DNA of 64,000 nucleotides from Streptomyces sp. NBC_00162 (GTDB taxonomy: Bacteria > Actinomycetota > Actinomycetes > Streptomycetales > Streptomycetaceae), in NCBI RefSeq assembly GCF_024611995.1, contig NZ_CP102509.1:8556001-8620000 (forward strand). The letters run 5' to 3'. Shown piece by piece: positions 34,367 through 42,793 of the stretch; position 1 is the first letter of the stretch; the number at the start of each line of letters is the position of its first letter. Under the pieces are notes generated by a model. It searched no databases. It saw only the letters and a list, made by a program, of their open reading frames with translations, and had not been told where the DNA came from. The position numbers and the translations under genes were made by a program.

Positions 34367-36106
34367 TCAGGGGAGGGCGATGGCGCGGGGTGGTCGGGCG
34401 GTCTCTGCGGGCCATGAGTCGGGAGTGGTCGGGGTGTCTGTGGTGGGGGTGGCTGTGGTGGTGAGGAGGCGGGCGAGGAGGAGGCCGGCGGAGGCTTCAC
34501 TGAGGGCCTTCGCGGTGCGGCGCAGGCGCCGGTGCTGGCCGGTGGGCAGGGCCAGGGCGACGCAGGTGGCGTCGCTGCCGGGCAGGGTGAGGGAGAACGC
34601 GGCGCACACGTTGCGGTCGGAGTACTCGAGGAGGTCGAACTGGGCTGCGTTCGGGCCGTGGCTGTCGAGGTTGTCGAAGAGGGTCCGGGGGTCGGTGATC
34701 GTGCGCCCCGTGAGGGGGATGGGCTCGTAGCGGGTCAGGTGTTCCATGCGGGCTTCGAAGTCGAGGTCGGCGAGGAGTGCTTTGCCCACGGCGCTGGCGT
34801 GGGCGGTGTCGGTGAACGCGGCCCCGACACGGACCGGTGGTGCGCTCTCGCTGTGGGACGACTGGAGAATGTTGATCTCTCCGCTGGTGTAGGTGCTGAG
34901 GTAGACGGCAGCGCCGAGGTGGTCGCGCAGCCCGTCGAGGGTCTGCTGCATCAGCAGTTCGTGCTGCTCGGGGCGGCCGGCCATTTCCATGACGGGTCCG
35001 GGCAGATGCGCGCCGGCGATGGTTTCGACGAGGTACTGCGCGCGCAGCCAGTGCAGCAGCCACGCTGTCGAGGTCACGGACATGCCGGTGCGCCGGGCGA
35101 GGTCGCGGGTGGTGATCCCCCCGGAGCTTTGGATGTGGTGGAGCAGGTCACGGGCCCGGACCGCGGCTGCCTGCTGCTGGGGTGGCTGTGCGGGCAGGAT
35201 GCGGGAGCGGGCCATGTCGGTCAGGACTGCCGGTCGCAGGGAGTTAGCCGACCACCACGGCTCCTTGCCCAGGTTCCAGCCCTGCACAACATCGGGGCGG
35301 GCGGCGGCCGCTGCCTGGGCCGCCGCGGCCGCCAGGTGGGCTGAAGGGTCGGGCAGGGGCAGGATCAGCGCGCCGCTCTGCTTCCCGTCCACCGCTGTCA
35401 GGTGCGGCCGTCCGTCACCAAGTTCGGGTTCGGGCCGGGTGTCGCCAGCCGGATGGTCGGGGGTGGGGAAGGCAGGTGGGGGCACGAGCACGAGATGCGG
35501 CCCGCCCCGCCGGTCCGCCGGTCCGGTCTGCGAGTCCGGTGCCGCGGTTGTCGTCCCGGCCGGGTGGGAGGGGTCGGGGGTGAGCATCTCCTCGCTGACG
35601 CCGAGCCGGTTGCGGATCTCGTCGAAGAACTGCGGGTCCTCGACCGGCGCGATGGGGGCGGTGGGGGAGGGGCGGCGGTGAGCGGTCGCGGCGAGCAGCC
35701 GGCGGGCGTCGCTGTGTCCGTGCCGGGCCGCTTCCGCGACCAGGAACTTCACGTCTTCCCGCCGGTCGCCGCCAGCCCGCCCGACCCGTCCGGCGAGGGC
35801 GGCCAGCCTAAACAGGGCGCCGGGATGCCCGGCCTCGCTCGCCTTGCCCAGCCACTGCTCCGCCCGCAGCAGCTCACCGCGCGTCAGGGCCTTCGTACCG
35901 AGCCGGTACAGGGAGTTGGCGTGAGACCGTTCCTCGGCGGACAGGCCGTAGGTGTCGGTCAGGGGCCCGAAGTAGCCGCCGGGCCGGTCCCAGAAATCAT
36001 GCGGCCCGGCGAGCTGGGCCAGCAGTTGCGCGAGCCCGGCCGGGACCTGCGGATCTGGGCGGCCCGCCCCGCCGCGGTGGTCGTCGTACCTGCTCACATC
36101 CGTCAC
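34367..36106 (-). CDS. IclR-type regulator with N-terminal TPR/Sel1-like domain
   Basis: 579 residues. The N-terminal ~140 are Sel1/TPR-like (HANSLYRLGTKALTRGELLR, AEQWLGKASEAGHPGALFRL). A Pro-rich linker follows to ~310. Then a winged HTH (LLHHIQSSGGITTRDLARRT GMSVTSTAWLL) and the IclR effector-binding domain (AAVYLSTYTSGEINILQSSH, AHASAVGKALLADLDFEARM, NVCAAFSLTLPG). Ordinary IclR regulators are ~260 residues, so the fusion is unusual. Its GTG overlaps the preceding stop by 4 bases (GTGA), coupling it to the split sigma genes; it probably acts in the same circuit. Confidence 0.8.
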   Translation of the reverse strand: MTDVSRYDDHRGGAGRPDPQVPAGLAQLLAQLAGPHDFWDRPGGYFGPLTDTYGLSAEERSHANSLYRLGTKALTRGELLRAEQWLGKASEAGHPGALFRLAALAGRVGRAGGDRREDVKFLVAEAARHGHSDARRLLAATAHRRPSPTAPIAPVEDPQFFDEIRNRLGVSEEMLTPDPSHPAGTTTAAPDSQTGPADRRGGPHLVLVPPPAFPTPDHPAGDTRPEPELGDGRPHLTAVDGKQSGALILPLPDPSAHLAAAAAQAAAAARPDVVQGWNLGKEPWWSANSLRPAVLTDMARSRILPAQPPQQQAAAVRARDLLHHIQSSGGITTRDLARRTGMSVTSTAWLLHWLRAQYLVETIAGAHLPGPVMEMAGRPEQHELLMQQTLDGLRDHLGAAVYLSTYTSGEINILQSSHSESAPPVRVGAAFTDTAHASAVGKALLADLDFEARMEHLTRYEPIPLTGRTITDPRTLFDNLDSHGPNAAQFDLLEYSDRNVCAAFSLTLPGSDATCVALALPTGQHRRLRRTAKALSEASAGLLLARLLTTTATPTTDTPTTPDSWPAETARPPRAIALP

Positions 36107-36327
36107 CTGTCCTTCCTTCCGTTGCTCTTCTTCTTCCTATGCCCATCCCGAATATGCCCAGTGAGCTTGCGCCTTAGGTACTCGACCGCTTTATTCCGCA
36201 GATTGTGCAGACGTCGCGCAGGTATGCCGAGCGCGGCCGCGATCTCCACATCTGTGAGCCCCCGGCTCTGCAGGGCCACCACCTGCTGGCGCTGGCCCTC
36301 CGGCATCCGCTCGATCTCCCGCCTCAT
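36103..36327 (-). CDS. Sigma-70 region 4 polypeptide
   Basis: 74 residues carrying only a sigma region 4 helix-turn-helix: RREIERMPEGQRQQVVALQS then RGLTDVEIAAALGIPARRLH NLRNKAVEYLRRKL. Its ATG is shared with the stop of the region 2 gene (TGATG). Either the sigma factor is truly made as two subunits, or one G is missing in the GGG run just before the overlap (36333-36335), which would join them into a 200-residue ECF factor (GSGELMRREIER). Confidence 0.7.
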   Translation of the reverse strand: MRREIERMPEGQRQQVVALQSRGLTDVEIAAALGIPARRLHNLRNKAVEYLRRKLTGHIRDGHRKKKSNGRKDR

Positions 36328-36707
36328 CAGCTCCCGCTGCCGGCGCCGCCCTCATCGACGGGCTCCTGCTCCTGGGGGAAGGCCTCGAGGCCGTCTCCGC
36401 CCATCCGCGTCAGCCGCTCGCCCGAACGCTGCTGCCTGCGGTACTCGTCGACGGCGAGGTTGTGCACGGCTCGCCGCAGGTACGCCATCACATCCGTATC
36501 CGGATCGAGCTCACCGCAAGCGGCCTTCAACCCCACCTTCAGGTACGCCTCCTGCACCACGTCCTGACACGCCGCCAGCGACCACGACCGGTAAGAACGC
36601 CGCAGCGCTGACGGCTCCGTCCTCACAAACAGCGGATACGCCTTCAACAACCGCTGCGCCACATCCGCATCCGGCGCGAACTCCTCTTCCGCTCCCTCGC
36701 CTACCAC
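36327..36707 (-). CDS. Sigma-70 region 2 polypeptide
   Basis: 126 residues starting GTG 36707. It contains sigma region 2: CQDVVQEAYLKVGLKAACGE and DVMAYLRRAVHNLAVDEYRR, which bind the core polymerase and -10 element. It ends at VDEGGAGSGS with the stop overlapping the region 4 start. Region 2 alone cannot recognise a -35 element, so it must work with the next product or be fused to it by frameshift. Confidence 0.7.
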   Translation of the reverse strand: MVGEGAEEEFAPDADVAQRLLKAYPLFVRTEPSALRRSYRSWSLAACQDVVQEAYLKVGLKAACGELDPDTDVMAYLRRAVHNLAVDEYRRQQRSGERLTRMGGDGLEAFPQEQEPVDEGGAGSGS

Positions 36708-36988
36708 GGGCCCCGCTCCCCGCCGGCCGCCGGGCGGGCGCCAGCCGCGGCACCCACCGCGACCCGCACCCCCACAACGCCCTGCGCGGTGACGTCCACC
36801 CGCACGAGGACGACGTCAGTGGTGCACACGCACCCGCCTTCCTCGTTCCGCGGACTCCTCGGTGCGCGGGGCCGTGCGGTCTTGCGGCTGATGAAGCGTT
36901 GCTGGCACAGCTGCACCAGGACGACCAGCGCGTGTGCCGCGCTTACGGCGGCCGGGACATGCCCGATCCAATCCAAGGACGCCGTCAT
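36701..36988 (-). CDS. Small protein leading the sigma/IclR operon
   Basis: 95 residues from ATG 36988 with GGAG upstream: TASLDWIGHVPAAVSAAHAL VVLVQLCQQRFISRKTARP then CVCTTDVVLVRVDVTAQGVV GVRVAVGAAAGARP. The stop overlaps the region 2 start, making it the first gene of a coupled four-gene unit. No known family; the two alternating hydrophobic/beta stretches suggest a small compact domain. Confidence 0.5.
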   Translation of the reverse strand: MTASLDWIGHVPAAVSAAHALVVLVQLCQQRFISRKTARPRAPRSPRNEEGGCVCTTDVVLVRVDVTAQGVVGVRVAVGAAAGARPAAGGERGPW

Positions 36989-37415
36989 GTTCAGTGGTTC
37001 TCCATCTATCCGGGTGGGACACGGTCGGCGTGAACGCGTCCTCGCCCCCCAGACGAACCCCAAGGCACACTTCTCCCTCCACAGCCCCCCGATTCACCCA
37101 TGCGAGTGAATGTCATGCCCGTCCCGCCTGGTGCGTCGGGATCTGCTCGCATGCTCCGCTGCGTGCTGCGGGGTCGTGCCTGACTGCCGTCGGGCAGTGC
37201 AGAACCGGCCAGAGTGTTGAGAGCGAACCGCCGCTGCACGCCCGCGCTGTGCGGCAGCTGCGCCAGCACCACCACCCTGCGGTCAATGCCGCGAGCGCGC
37301 TCGCGCAACTGCCGACCCGCCTTCCCGCCCAGGCGATGGTGCAACGGCGCGCTGATTCGTCAGGGCCCATCGGGGGGTGGCCGCCAGGACGGGTACGGAA
37401 CAAGTGGTGCCACGG

Positions 37416-37580
37416 TCAACTGGCCATGGCGAAGATGCCAATGAAGAAGGCCATGTAGAGCAGCAGGAGCGCACCGGCTACGGCCGCCACGATGAGGACC
37501 GCCTTCATCACTTTTTCTAGGGCCCGATGGTCGCGGGCGGGTCGCACAGGAACCTCGGGACAACCCTCGTTATCAGTCAC
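37416..37580 (-). CDS. Small membrane protein (54 residues)
   Basis: GTG 37580 after AGGATGG encodes MTDNEGCPEVPVRPARDHRA, a charged start, then MKAVLIVAAVAGALLLLYMA and FFIGIFAMAS, a single transmembrane helix, and stops at 37416. Composition and ribosome site are good. The gene is too short for most ORF callers. Function unknown. The rest of 36989-38238 shows no other convincing gene; a possible C-terminal scrap MTELCRAAHGVTSPAVAALC lies near 37770. Confidence 0.55.
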   Translation of the reverse strand: MTDNEGCPEVPVRPARDHRALEKVMKAVLIVAAVAGALLLLYMAFFIGIFAMAS

Positions 37581-38097
37581 GGAACCATCCTGCTGATCGC
37601 GGTGGCGGCAGGCTATCCGTAGAAGTACTCACGTGCGACGGTCGTCTCCGACGCTCCGCCTGGCCAGGTAGGAATCGACATGGCCATAACGGCCGATGTG
37701 ACTCAGTAGGTCTGGTGGCAGAGCGCGGCCACGGCAGGGCTGGTGACGCCGTGCGCGGCGCGGCACAGCTCCGTCATGTCCGCGGCCCCTGCCCCGGGAG
37801 CGCGTACCGGACGGGGCGGTGCGGGCGTACGGCATGACGCGGACGCCTTGGTCGGCGACAGACGCTGACCGCTCTCCCTGGTTGGCGCGGGCGGCGAATA
37901 GCGCCGCCCGCGCCGCGCTGCCTGTTCGGGGAGCCGGCCACTGCCGATGGACTTTGGACCTGGTTGCGGTGACGTCAGGGGGTGGCGGAGCCCTCGGAGA
38001 GCGGCCCGTCCTTGAGGCGCGGGTGCCAAAGAAGGCTCAGCACCCGGTGGGGGACCCGGTCGTCAGACAGCCGTCTGGCCGCCCGTCATGCTTCCGC

Positions 38098-38142
38098 GGG
38101 GAGCTGGGCCAACATCACACACCCGGCAGATCCCAGCTCCCC
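38098..38142. repeat. 11-bp inverted repeat with 23-base spacer
   Basis: GGGGAGCTGGG (38098-38108) and CCCAGCTCCCC (38132-38142) are perfect complements about 100 bases left of the IS21 element. It could be a terminator or a recombination end. Confidence 0.45.
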
Positions 38143-38307
38143 GAAGAACGCTGCTGGGCCGGAGGGCTGACACATGCCCCGCCTCACACATGACACGCAT
38201 CGGCGTCTCGCTGCAAACCCACTCGGAGTCCAGCACTGTGTCGCTGCTTCGTGAAAACTGACCCCCTGGCAGTCTCCGAATCTTGACCCCTTCCGGACTC
38301 TTGGAGG

Positions 38308-39561
38308 GTGCTGAACGTGGAGGACTGGGCAGAGATACGCCGGCTGCATCGAGCGGAAGGTGTGCCCATCAAGGAGATCTCGCGGCGACTGGGGGTGGCC
38401 CGCAACACGGTGCGGGCCGCGTTGTCCTCGGAGCGACCGCCTAAGTACCAGCGGACACCTCGGGGATCGGTCGTCGACCCGTTCGAACCGCAGATCCGCG
38501 TCCTGCTGAACGAGTGGCCCCGGATGCCGGCACCGGTCATCGCCGAGCGGATCGGCTGGCCGTACTCGTTGCCGCCGCTGCGGAAGCGGCTGGCGGTGAT
38601 CCGGCCGGAGTACGTCGGCATCGACCCGGTCGACCGCGTGACCTACGAGCCCGGCGAGATCGCCCAGTGCGATCTGTGGTTCCCCGAGACGAAGGTGCGA
38701 GTCGCTGCCGGACAGGAACGGGTCCTACCCGTGCTGGTGATGTCGCTCGGGTTCTCCCGCTTCATGACCGCGACGATGATTCCGACCCGCCAGGCCGGCG
38801 ACATCCTCTCGGGCATGTGGTCCCTGATCAGCGGCATCGGCAGGGTCACGAAGACACTCGTCTGGGACCGCGAGTCCGCGATCGGCGGGACCGGGCGGGT
38901 GACCGCTCCCGCGGCGGCATTCGCCGGAACGCTTGCCACCAAGATCAAGCTGGCGCCGCCCCGCGACCCGGAATACAAGGGAATCGTTGAACGCAACAAC
39001 CAGTACCTGGAGACCTCGTTCCTCCCCGGCCGGCAGTTCGCCTCCCAGGCCGACTTCAATCACCAGCTGGGCGACTGGCTGATCAGGGCCAACGCGCGGA
39101 CGGTCCGCTCGATCCAGGGCCGCCCGGTCGACCGGCTGGAGACCGACTACCTGTCGATGCTCCCGCTACCACCGATCACCCCGCCCATAGGGCTGAACCA
39201 CCGCATCCGGCTGAGCCGGGACTACTACGTCCGCGTCGACACCGTCGACTACTCGGTCGACCCGCAGGTCATCGGCCGCTTCGTCGACATCACCGCCTCC
39301 CCACAGGAGGTCAGGGTCCTCTGCGAGGGCCAGCTCGTCGCCCGGCACACCAGGTCCTGGGCCAAGCAGGCCGTGGTCACCGACCCAGTCCACGTTGCAA
39401 CCGCCGCCCGACTACGTCAGGCCCTGGCGTTCGACCGCGAAAGACGCGAGGCAGCCACCCGCCAACACGCCGACGGCCACACCGTCGCGCTGCGGGCCCT
39501 GCCGGACTACGACGCCCTGTTCGGCGTCGACTTCAACCCGCCGTCCACGAAAGCGAAGTGA
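38308..39561 (+). CDS. istA: IS21 transposase IstA
   Basis: 417 residues from GTG 38308 with TTGGAGG upstream. The N-terminal HTH is EIRRLHRAEGVPIKEISRRL GVARNTVRAAL. The DDE core has EIAQCDLWFPETKV (first Asp), TLVWDRESAIGG (second Asp) and DPEYKGIVERNNQYLETSFL (Glu). The C-terminal beta-barrel and basic tail complete the enzyme. Three bases separate it from istB. Full length, so the element may be active. Confidence 0.92.
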   Translation: MLNVEDWAEIRRLHRAEGVPIKEISRRLGVARNTVRAALSSERPPKYQRTPRGSVVDPFEPQIRVLLNEWPRMPAPVIAERIGWPYSLPPLRKRLAVIRPEYVGIDPVDRVTYEPGEIAQCDLWFPETKVRVAAGQERVLPVLVMSLGFSRFMTATMIPTRQAGDILSGMWSLISGIGRVTKTLVWDRESAIGGTGRVTAPAAAFAGTLATKIKLAPPRDPEYKGIVERNNQYLETSFLPGRQFASQADFNHQLGDWLIRANARTVRSIQGRPVDRLETDYLSMLPLPPITPPIGLNHRIRLSRDYYVRVDTVDYSVDPQVIGRFVDITASPQEVRVLCEGQLVARHTRSWAKQAVVTDPVHVATAARLRQALAFDRERREAATRQHADGHTVALRALPDYDALFGVDFNPPSTKAK

Positions 39562-39564
39562 CCC

Positions 39565-40386
39565 ATGACCACGGCTATCAAGCCCGATCAGCCCACCGCG
39601 GTGACCGGGCCGAAGGACGGCATGCCGTCCATGCTCGCTTACCTGACCCGGGTGCTGAAGATGCCCACGATCGGCGCGGCCTGGGAAGAGCTCGCTGACC
39701 AGGCCCGCGACCAGAACTGGTCCCACGAGGAGTATCTGGCCGCCCTGCTGCAGCGGCAGGTCGCCGACCGCGAGTCCAAGGGCACCATGATGCGGATCCG
39801 CACCGCCCACTTCCCGCAGGTCAAAACACTGGAGGACTTCAACCTCGACCACCTGCCCTCGCTGCGGCGCGACGTCCTTGCCCACCTTGCGACCGGCACG
39901 TTCGTCGCGAAGGCCGAGAACGTGATCCTGCTGGGCCCTCCTGGGATCGGGAAGACGCACCTGGCCATCGGCCTGGGGGTCAAGGCCACCCAGGCCGGCT
40001 ACTCGGTCCTGTTCGACACCGCCAGCAATTGGATCGCCCGCCTCGCGACAGCCCACCAGGCCGGCCGCCTGGAGGCCGAGCTGAAGAAGATCCGCCGCTA
40101 CAAGTTGATCATTGTCGACGAGGTGGGCTACATCCCGTTCGACCAAGACGCGGCGAACCTGTTCTTCCAGCTCATCGCATCTCGCTACGAGCAGGGCTCT
40201 GTGATGGTCACCTCGAATCTCCCCTTCGGGCGGTGGGGAGAGACCTTCTCGGATGACGTTGTGGCCGCCGCGATGATCGACCGCTTGGCCCATCATGCCG
40301 AGGTCCTCACGCTGACCGGCGACTCCTACCGAACCCGCCAACGACGCGAACTGCTGAACAAGGAAAACGGCGCCGGACGCCGGTAA
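39565..40386 (+). CDS. istB: IS21 helper ATPase IstB
   Basis: 273 residues of AAA+ ATPase: Walker A LLGPPGIGKTHLAIGL, Walker B LIIVDEVGYIPFDQDAANLF, sensor region SVMVTSNLPFGRWGETF, and an N-terminal helical domain that docks IstA. IstB remodels target DNA for IS21 transposition. Immediately downstream of istA. Confidence 0.92.
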   Translation: MTTAIKPDQPTAVTGPKDGMPSMLAYLTRVLKMPTIGAAWEELADQARDQNWSHEEYLAALLQRQVADRESKGTMMRIRTAHFPQVKTLEDFNLDHLPSLRRDVLAHLATGTFVAKAENVILLGPPGIGKTHLAIGLGVKATQAGYSVLFDTASNWIARLATAHQAGRLEAELKKIRRYKLIIVDEVGYIPFDQDAANLFFQLIASRYEQGSVMVTSNLPFGRWGETFSDDVVAAAMIDRLAHHAEVLTLTGDSYRTRQRRELLNKENGAGRR

Positions 40387-40387
40387 T

Positions 40388-40834
40388 TCACAGCGCCCAC
40401 CAGCAATACAACCGCTGACCGGAGGCCTGAGCGCGCTGAGCCAGTCCAACCAGGCCGTTCAGAACATCCGTCGCGACCTCAACGCTGATCCGAATCTGGC
40501 GGAGTTCGTCGGTCTTCGACCATGGCTCAGCAAATCGAACGAGGTCGTCCTCCGCAGCCGTGACGAGGGCATCGAACAGGGTGTCCGACAAGCTGACCAC
40601 AAAGGGCGGGCCGTCCTCCGGCGATGACAGCAGCTGCCCGGACCGTGGGCGTTCGCTGGCCTCCTCATAGCTACAGCCCGTCATGATGGCTTCGAGCTGG
40701 GCAATCGCGACGACCGGGTCGATGTTCTTGAGGAGGAACACGTCGAGCTCCGCTCGACTCGGTCCTCCCGGAGATTTCAGGACCGCGATGGCAGCCTCGT
40801 CGTCAGCAGCGGAGAAGTAGTCGCACAGAGTCAT
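40388..40834 (-). CDS. Passenger gene in IS21, hypothetical
   Basis: 148 residues from ATG 40834 (40891 also in frame). TLCDYFSAADDEAAIAVLKS, PVVAIAQLEAIMTGCSYEEA, PPFVVSLSDTLFDALVTAAE and the Trp-rich end ASGQRLYCWWAL. This resembles a family of acidic Streptomyces proteins of unknown function. It is antisense to istAB and inside the terminal repeats of the element, so it travels with it. An accessory role (target site or immunity) is speculative. Confidence 0.65.
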   Translation of the reverse strand: MTLCDYFSAADDEAAIAVLKSPGGPSRAELDVFLLKNIDPVVAIAQLEAIMTGCSYEEASERPRSGQLLSSPEDGPPFVVSLSDTLFDALVTAAEDDLVRFAEPWSKTDELRQIRISVEVATDVLNGLVGLAQRAQASGQRLYCWWAL

Positions 40835-40946
40835 GTCGCTGATTCTGGCATCCACGGCTGACAGCCTGCCGGGGCACTGGGCGAGCAACAACAGGGGGTC
40901 AGTTTTCAGAGACTCGCCGGGGGTCAGCTTTCAGAGAGCGTTGACA

Positions 40947-41393
40947 GCGTCTGATAGTGCTCAGCGGCAGCGCATGGGGGTTGCCGCTGGCGTCCTGGAT
41001 CTCGCGCGGCGTGGGCGCGCCGGCCGCCTCGTAGACCTGGACCAGCGCCACGCCCAGGTCCGCCCGGTCGGCGATCATCTCGACCTTCGGCGCGCGGAGC
41101 TTGGCCAGGACGCCCCGCTCCTCGATCCGGGCCTGCGTCCGGAGCTTGAGAAGGTGGTCGGTCATCAGCAGGTCGGCCCCACAGGCCGCGGCGAAATCCT
41201 TGACGGTCTTGGCCTTGGGGACCTTCTCGCCCGAGGCCGCGCGCTTGAGCGCGGCCGAGGAGACGCTCACCGAGGGCCCGGTAGCCATCGAATCGAAGGT
41301 GAGGCCCGCCTCGGCCTGGAGCGTGCGCAGCGCCGCGGCCAGCAGACCGCGGCGGAGGTGAGGAGTGCTGATCGGCTTGGGATGACGTCCCAT
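40947..41393 (-). pseudogene. XRE-like regulator, C-terminus cut by IS21
   Basis: The first ~149 residues come from host DNA: RGLLAAALRTLQAEAGLTFD, then SVSSAALKRAASGEKVPKAK TVKDFAAACGADLLMT, a lambda-repressor-type HTH, and ADLGVALVQVYEAAGAPTPR. The frame enters the IS21 end at 40946 after LPLSTIRR, where a second helix-turn-helix would start, and stops inside the element. The missing end is not obvious on the other side of IS21. Confidence 0.65.
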
Positions 41394-41404
41394 CTCCCGC
41401 CCCC

Positions 41405-41689
41405 TCAGCTCTGCTTGACCAGGCGCAGCAGGCCTGTAGCAAGGGCCACGCTAGCGGACTCTGCAATACGGCGGCCACCGGTGACCACCACGATGACACC
41501 GGCGCTGATCAGGCCGCAGCCGCCGAGGAGTTGCAGGATCTCGAGGACCGGGACGTGCCCGACGAGGTAGAGAACGCTTCCCAGGGCAGGGAAGAGGCCC
41601 AGGAGGAAGGCGTGCGCCAGGGTGAGCCGGCCCGGAACGGAGCCAGCGGGGTGCACGCCGGCGGTGCCGACGTGCTCGGTCTGCGGCAT
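41405..41689 (-). CDS. Small membrane protein
   Basis: 94 residues from ATG 41689: PQTEHVGTAGVHPAGSVPGR, then two membrane helices (LTLAHAFLLGLFPALGSVLY and ILQLLGGCGLISAGVIVVVT) and a short tail. It ends 11 bases before the truncated XRE gene on the same strand, so the two may be an operon. Family unknown. Confidence 0.5.
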   Translation of the reverse strand: MPQTEHVGTAGVHPAGSVPGRLTLAHAFLLGLFPALGSVLYLVGHVPVLEILQLLGGCGLISAGVIVVVTGGRRIAESASVALATGLLRLVKQS

Positions 41690-42793
41690 GAGAGCCCCTA
41701 CGTGACTTACGCGAAGGGCGCCGACACCGAGGCCTCGGCGCCCCCCGCTTGCTGGGTGCAACCCCGCGGGATCACGGCAGTTGGAGCTGCACATGCACGG
41801 GTAAGAAGAAGTGTTCAGCACCGCCGGTAATCGCGGTAACACAGAGAGTCGAATAAACTACCCGTTTGCCCGATTGGTCGGAACATTGGCTCAGCGGCGC
41901 CCAAATAGATGGGGCTTCGTGACGTAACCCCGTCCTGCGCGCCAACCGGCCTCCAGGCCACCTCCGCCAGGCCCAACCAAGCCACAATTCACCCGAATGG
42001 ACGCCGTTTGGCTCACGCAGGTACACAGCTCGATTGCACGCGCATAAGTCCTCCGGCATCGTGGCACTGCTGGGGTTACCAAGTGCATTTCAAAGTGCAC
42101 CAGAACCCCCGCAACGAAGCCCCTACCAGCTGGGTGCAACCAAGGTGATCAGGGCCTTCACGGCAACCCCGCGTTGGAGCGCGGCAAGCCACCCCAAGGG
42201 GCCGGCGTCCACCACGCCGGCCCCTTGCTCATGAACTTGTGTTCCGGTCCCCGGCCCTAACGAGGGCCCGCCAAGGCACCGAAGCTGGTGCAGGCACCGG
42301 CGGCGGTTGCTACACCGCACCTTGCTGTCCAGGGCAGCTCAGCCCGATGACACCAACTTCACCACGCCAGCCTGTCCTCACAGACCCCCCGCACCAACCG
42401 TGACCAGCACAGATCAAGCAACCGAGTCACGAAACAGCCCATGCAGCCTGATGGACAACCACACGCGGCGTCGCAAGGTGGGCCCCTGACTGCCCCTCAT
42501 ACCCCTTGTGAGCTGCAGTTTTACCGAGCCGTTTCAGTGACACCGAGGTAACGCCGATCACTGAAGGCAGGTGACCGATTCGCCGTGGCACTGTCGTGTT
42601 CCTTTGACACCCCCGCAGCCCGGCCGCGCCCGATTGCCCACGCCGAGGCGAAGTGGAAGCCTGGAGACGACATCGCACCGGGTCAGGCCCACCGCCCGCT
42701 AGTGCTGTGTCTGGACCAACTCCGTGCAACGGAATCCGCCTCCGGGGTGCCACTCCGTCATGGAGGGGCGTGCCTGAACCGTCACATATCAGG
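41690..42793. other. 1.1 kb without a supported gene
   Basis: This holds short broken frames, two copies of GCTGGGTGCAACC (about 41752 and 42129), and one strong hairpin (42195-42227). Some stretches (42430-42620) have protein-like antisense composition but no start or family. No tRNA-like fold was seen. Confidence 0.4.
42195..42227. terminator. Strong hairpin, probable terminator
   Basis: A perfect 14-bp stem CAAGGGGCCGGCGT / ACGCCGGCCCCTTG around CCACC. No gene on either side clearly uses it; it may be a relic of a lost gene. Confidence 0.6.

Larger units (their letters stand above)
38239..40946 (+). mobile_element. IS21-family element with a passenger gene
   Basis: About 2.7 kb. The ends begin TGTC and carry the multiple terminal repeats typical of IS21: GTGAAAACTGACCCCCTG at the left (38250), and the related TGAAAGCTGACCCCC and TGAAAACTGACCCCCTG at the right (minus strand, 40890-40940). 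Besides istA/istB it carries an extra minus-strand gene at 40388-40834. No clear target duplication was found. Confidence 0.8.

Noticed and set aside
35402..37033. 543-residue plus-strand frame
   Set aside because: Antisense to the sigma/IclR operon, compositionally biased.
37703..38029. 108-residue minus-strand frame ending MTELCRAAHGVTSPAVAALC
   Set aside because: Only the last ~24 residues look protein-like; could be a relic but no family or start supports a gene.
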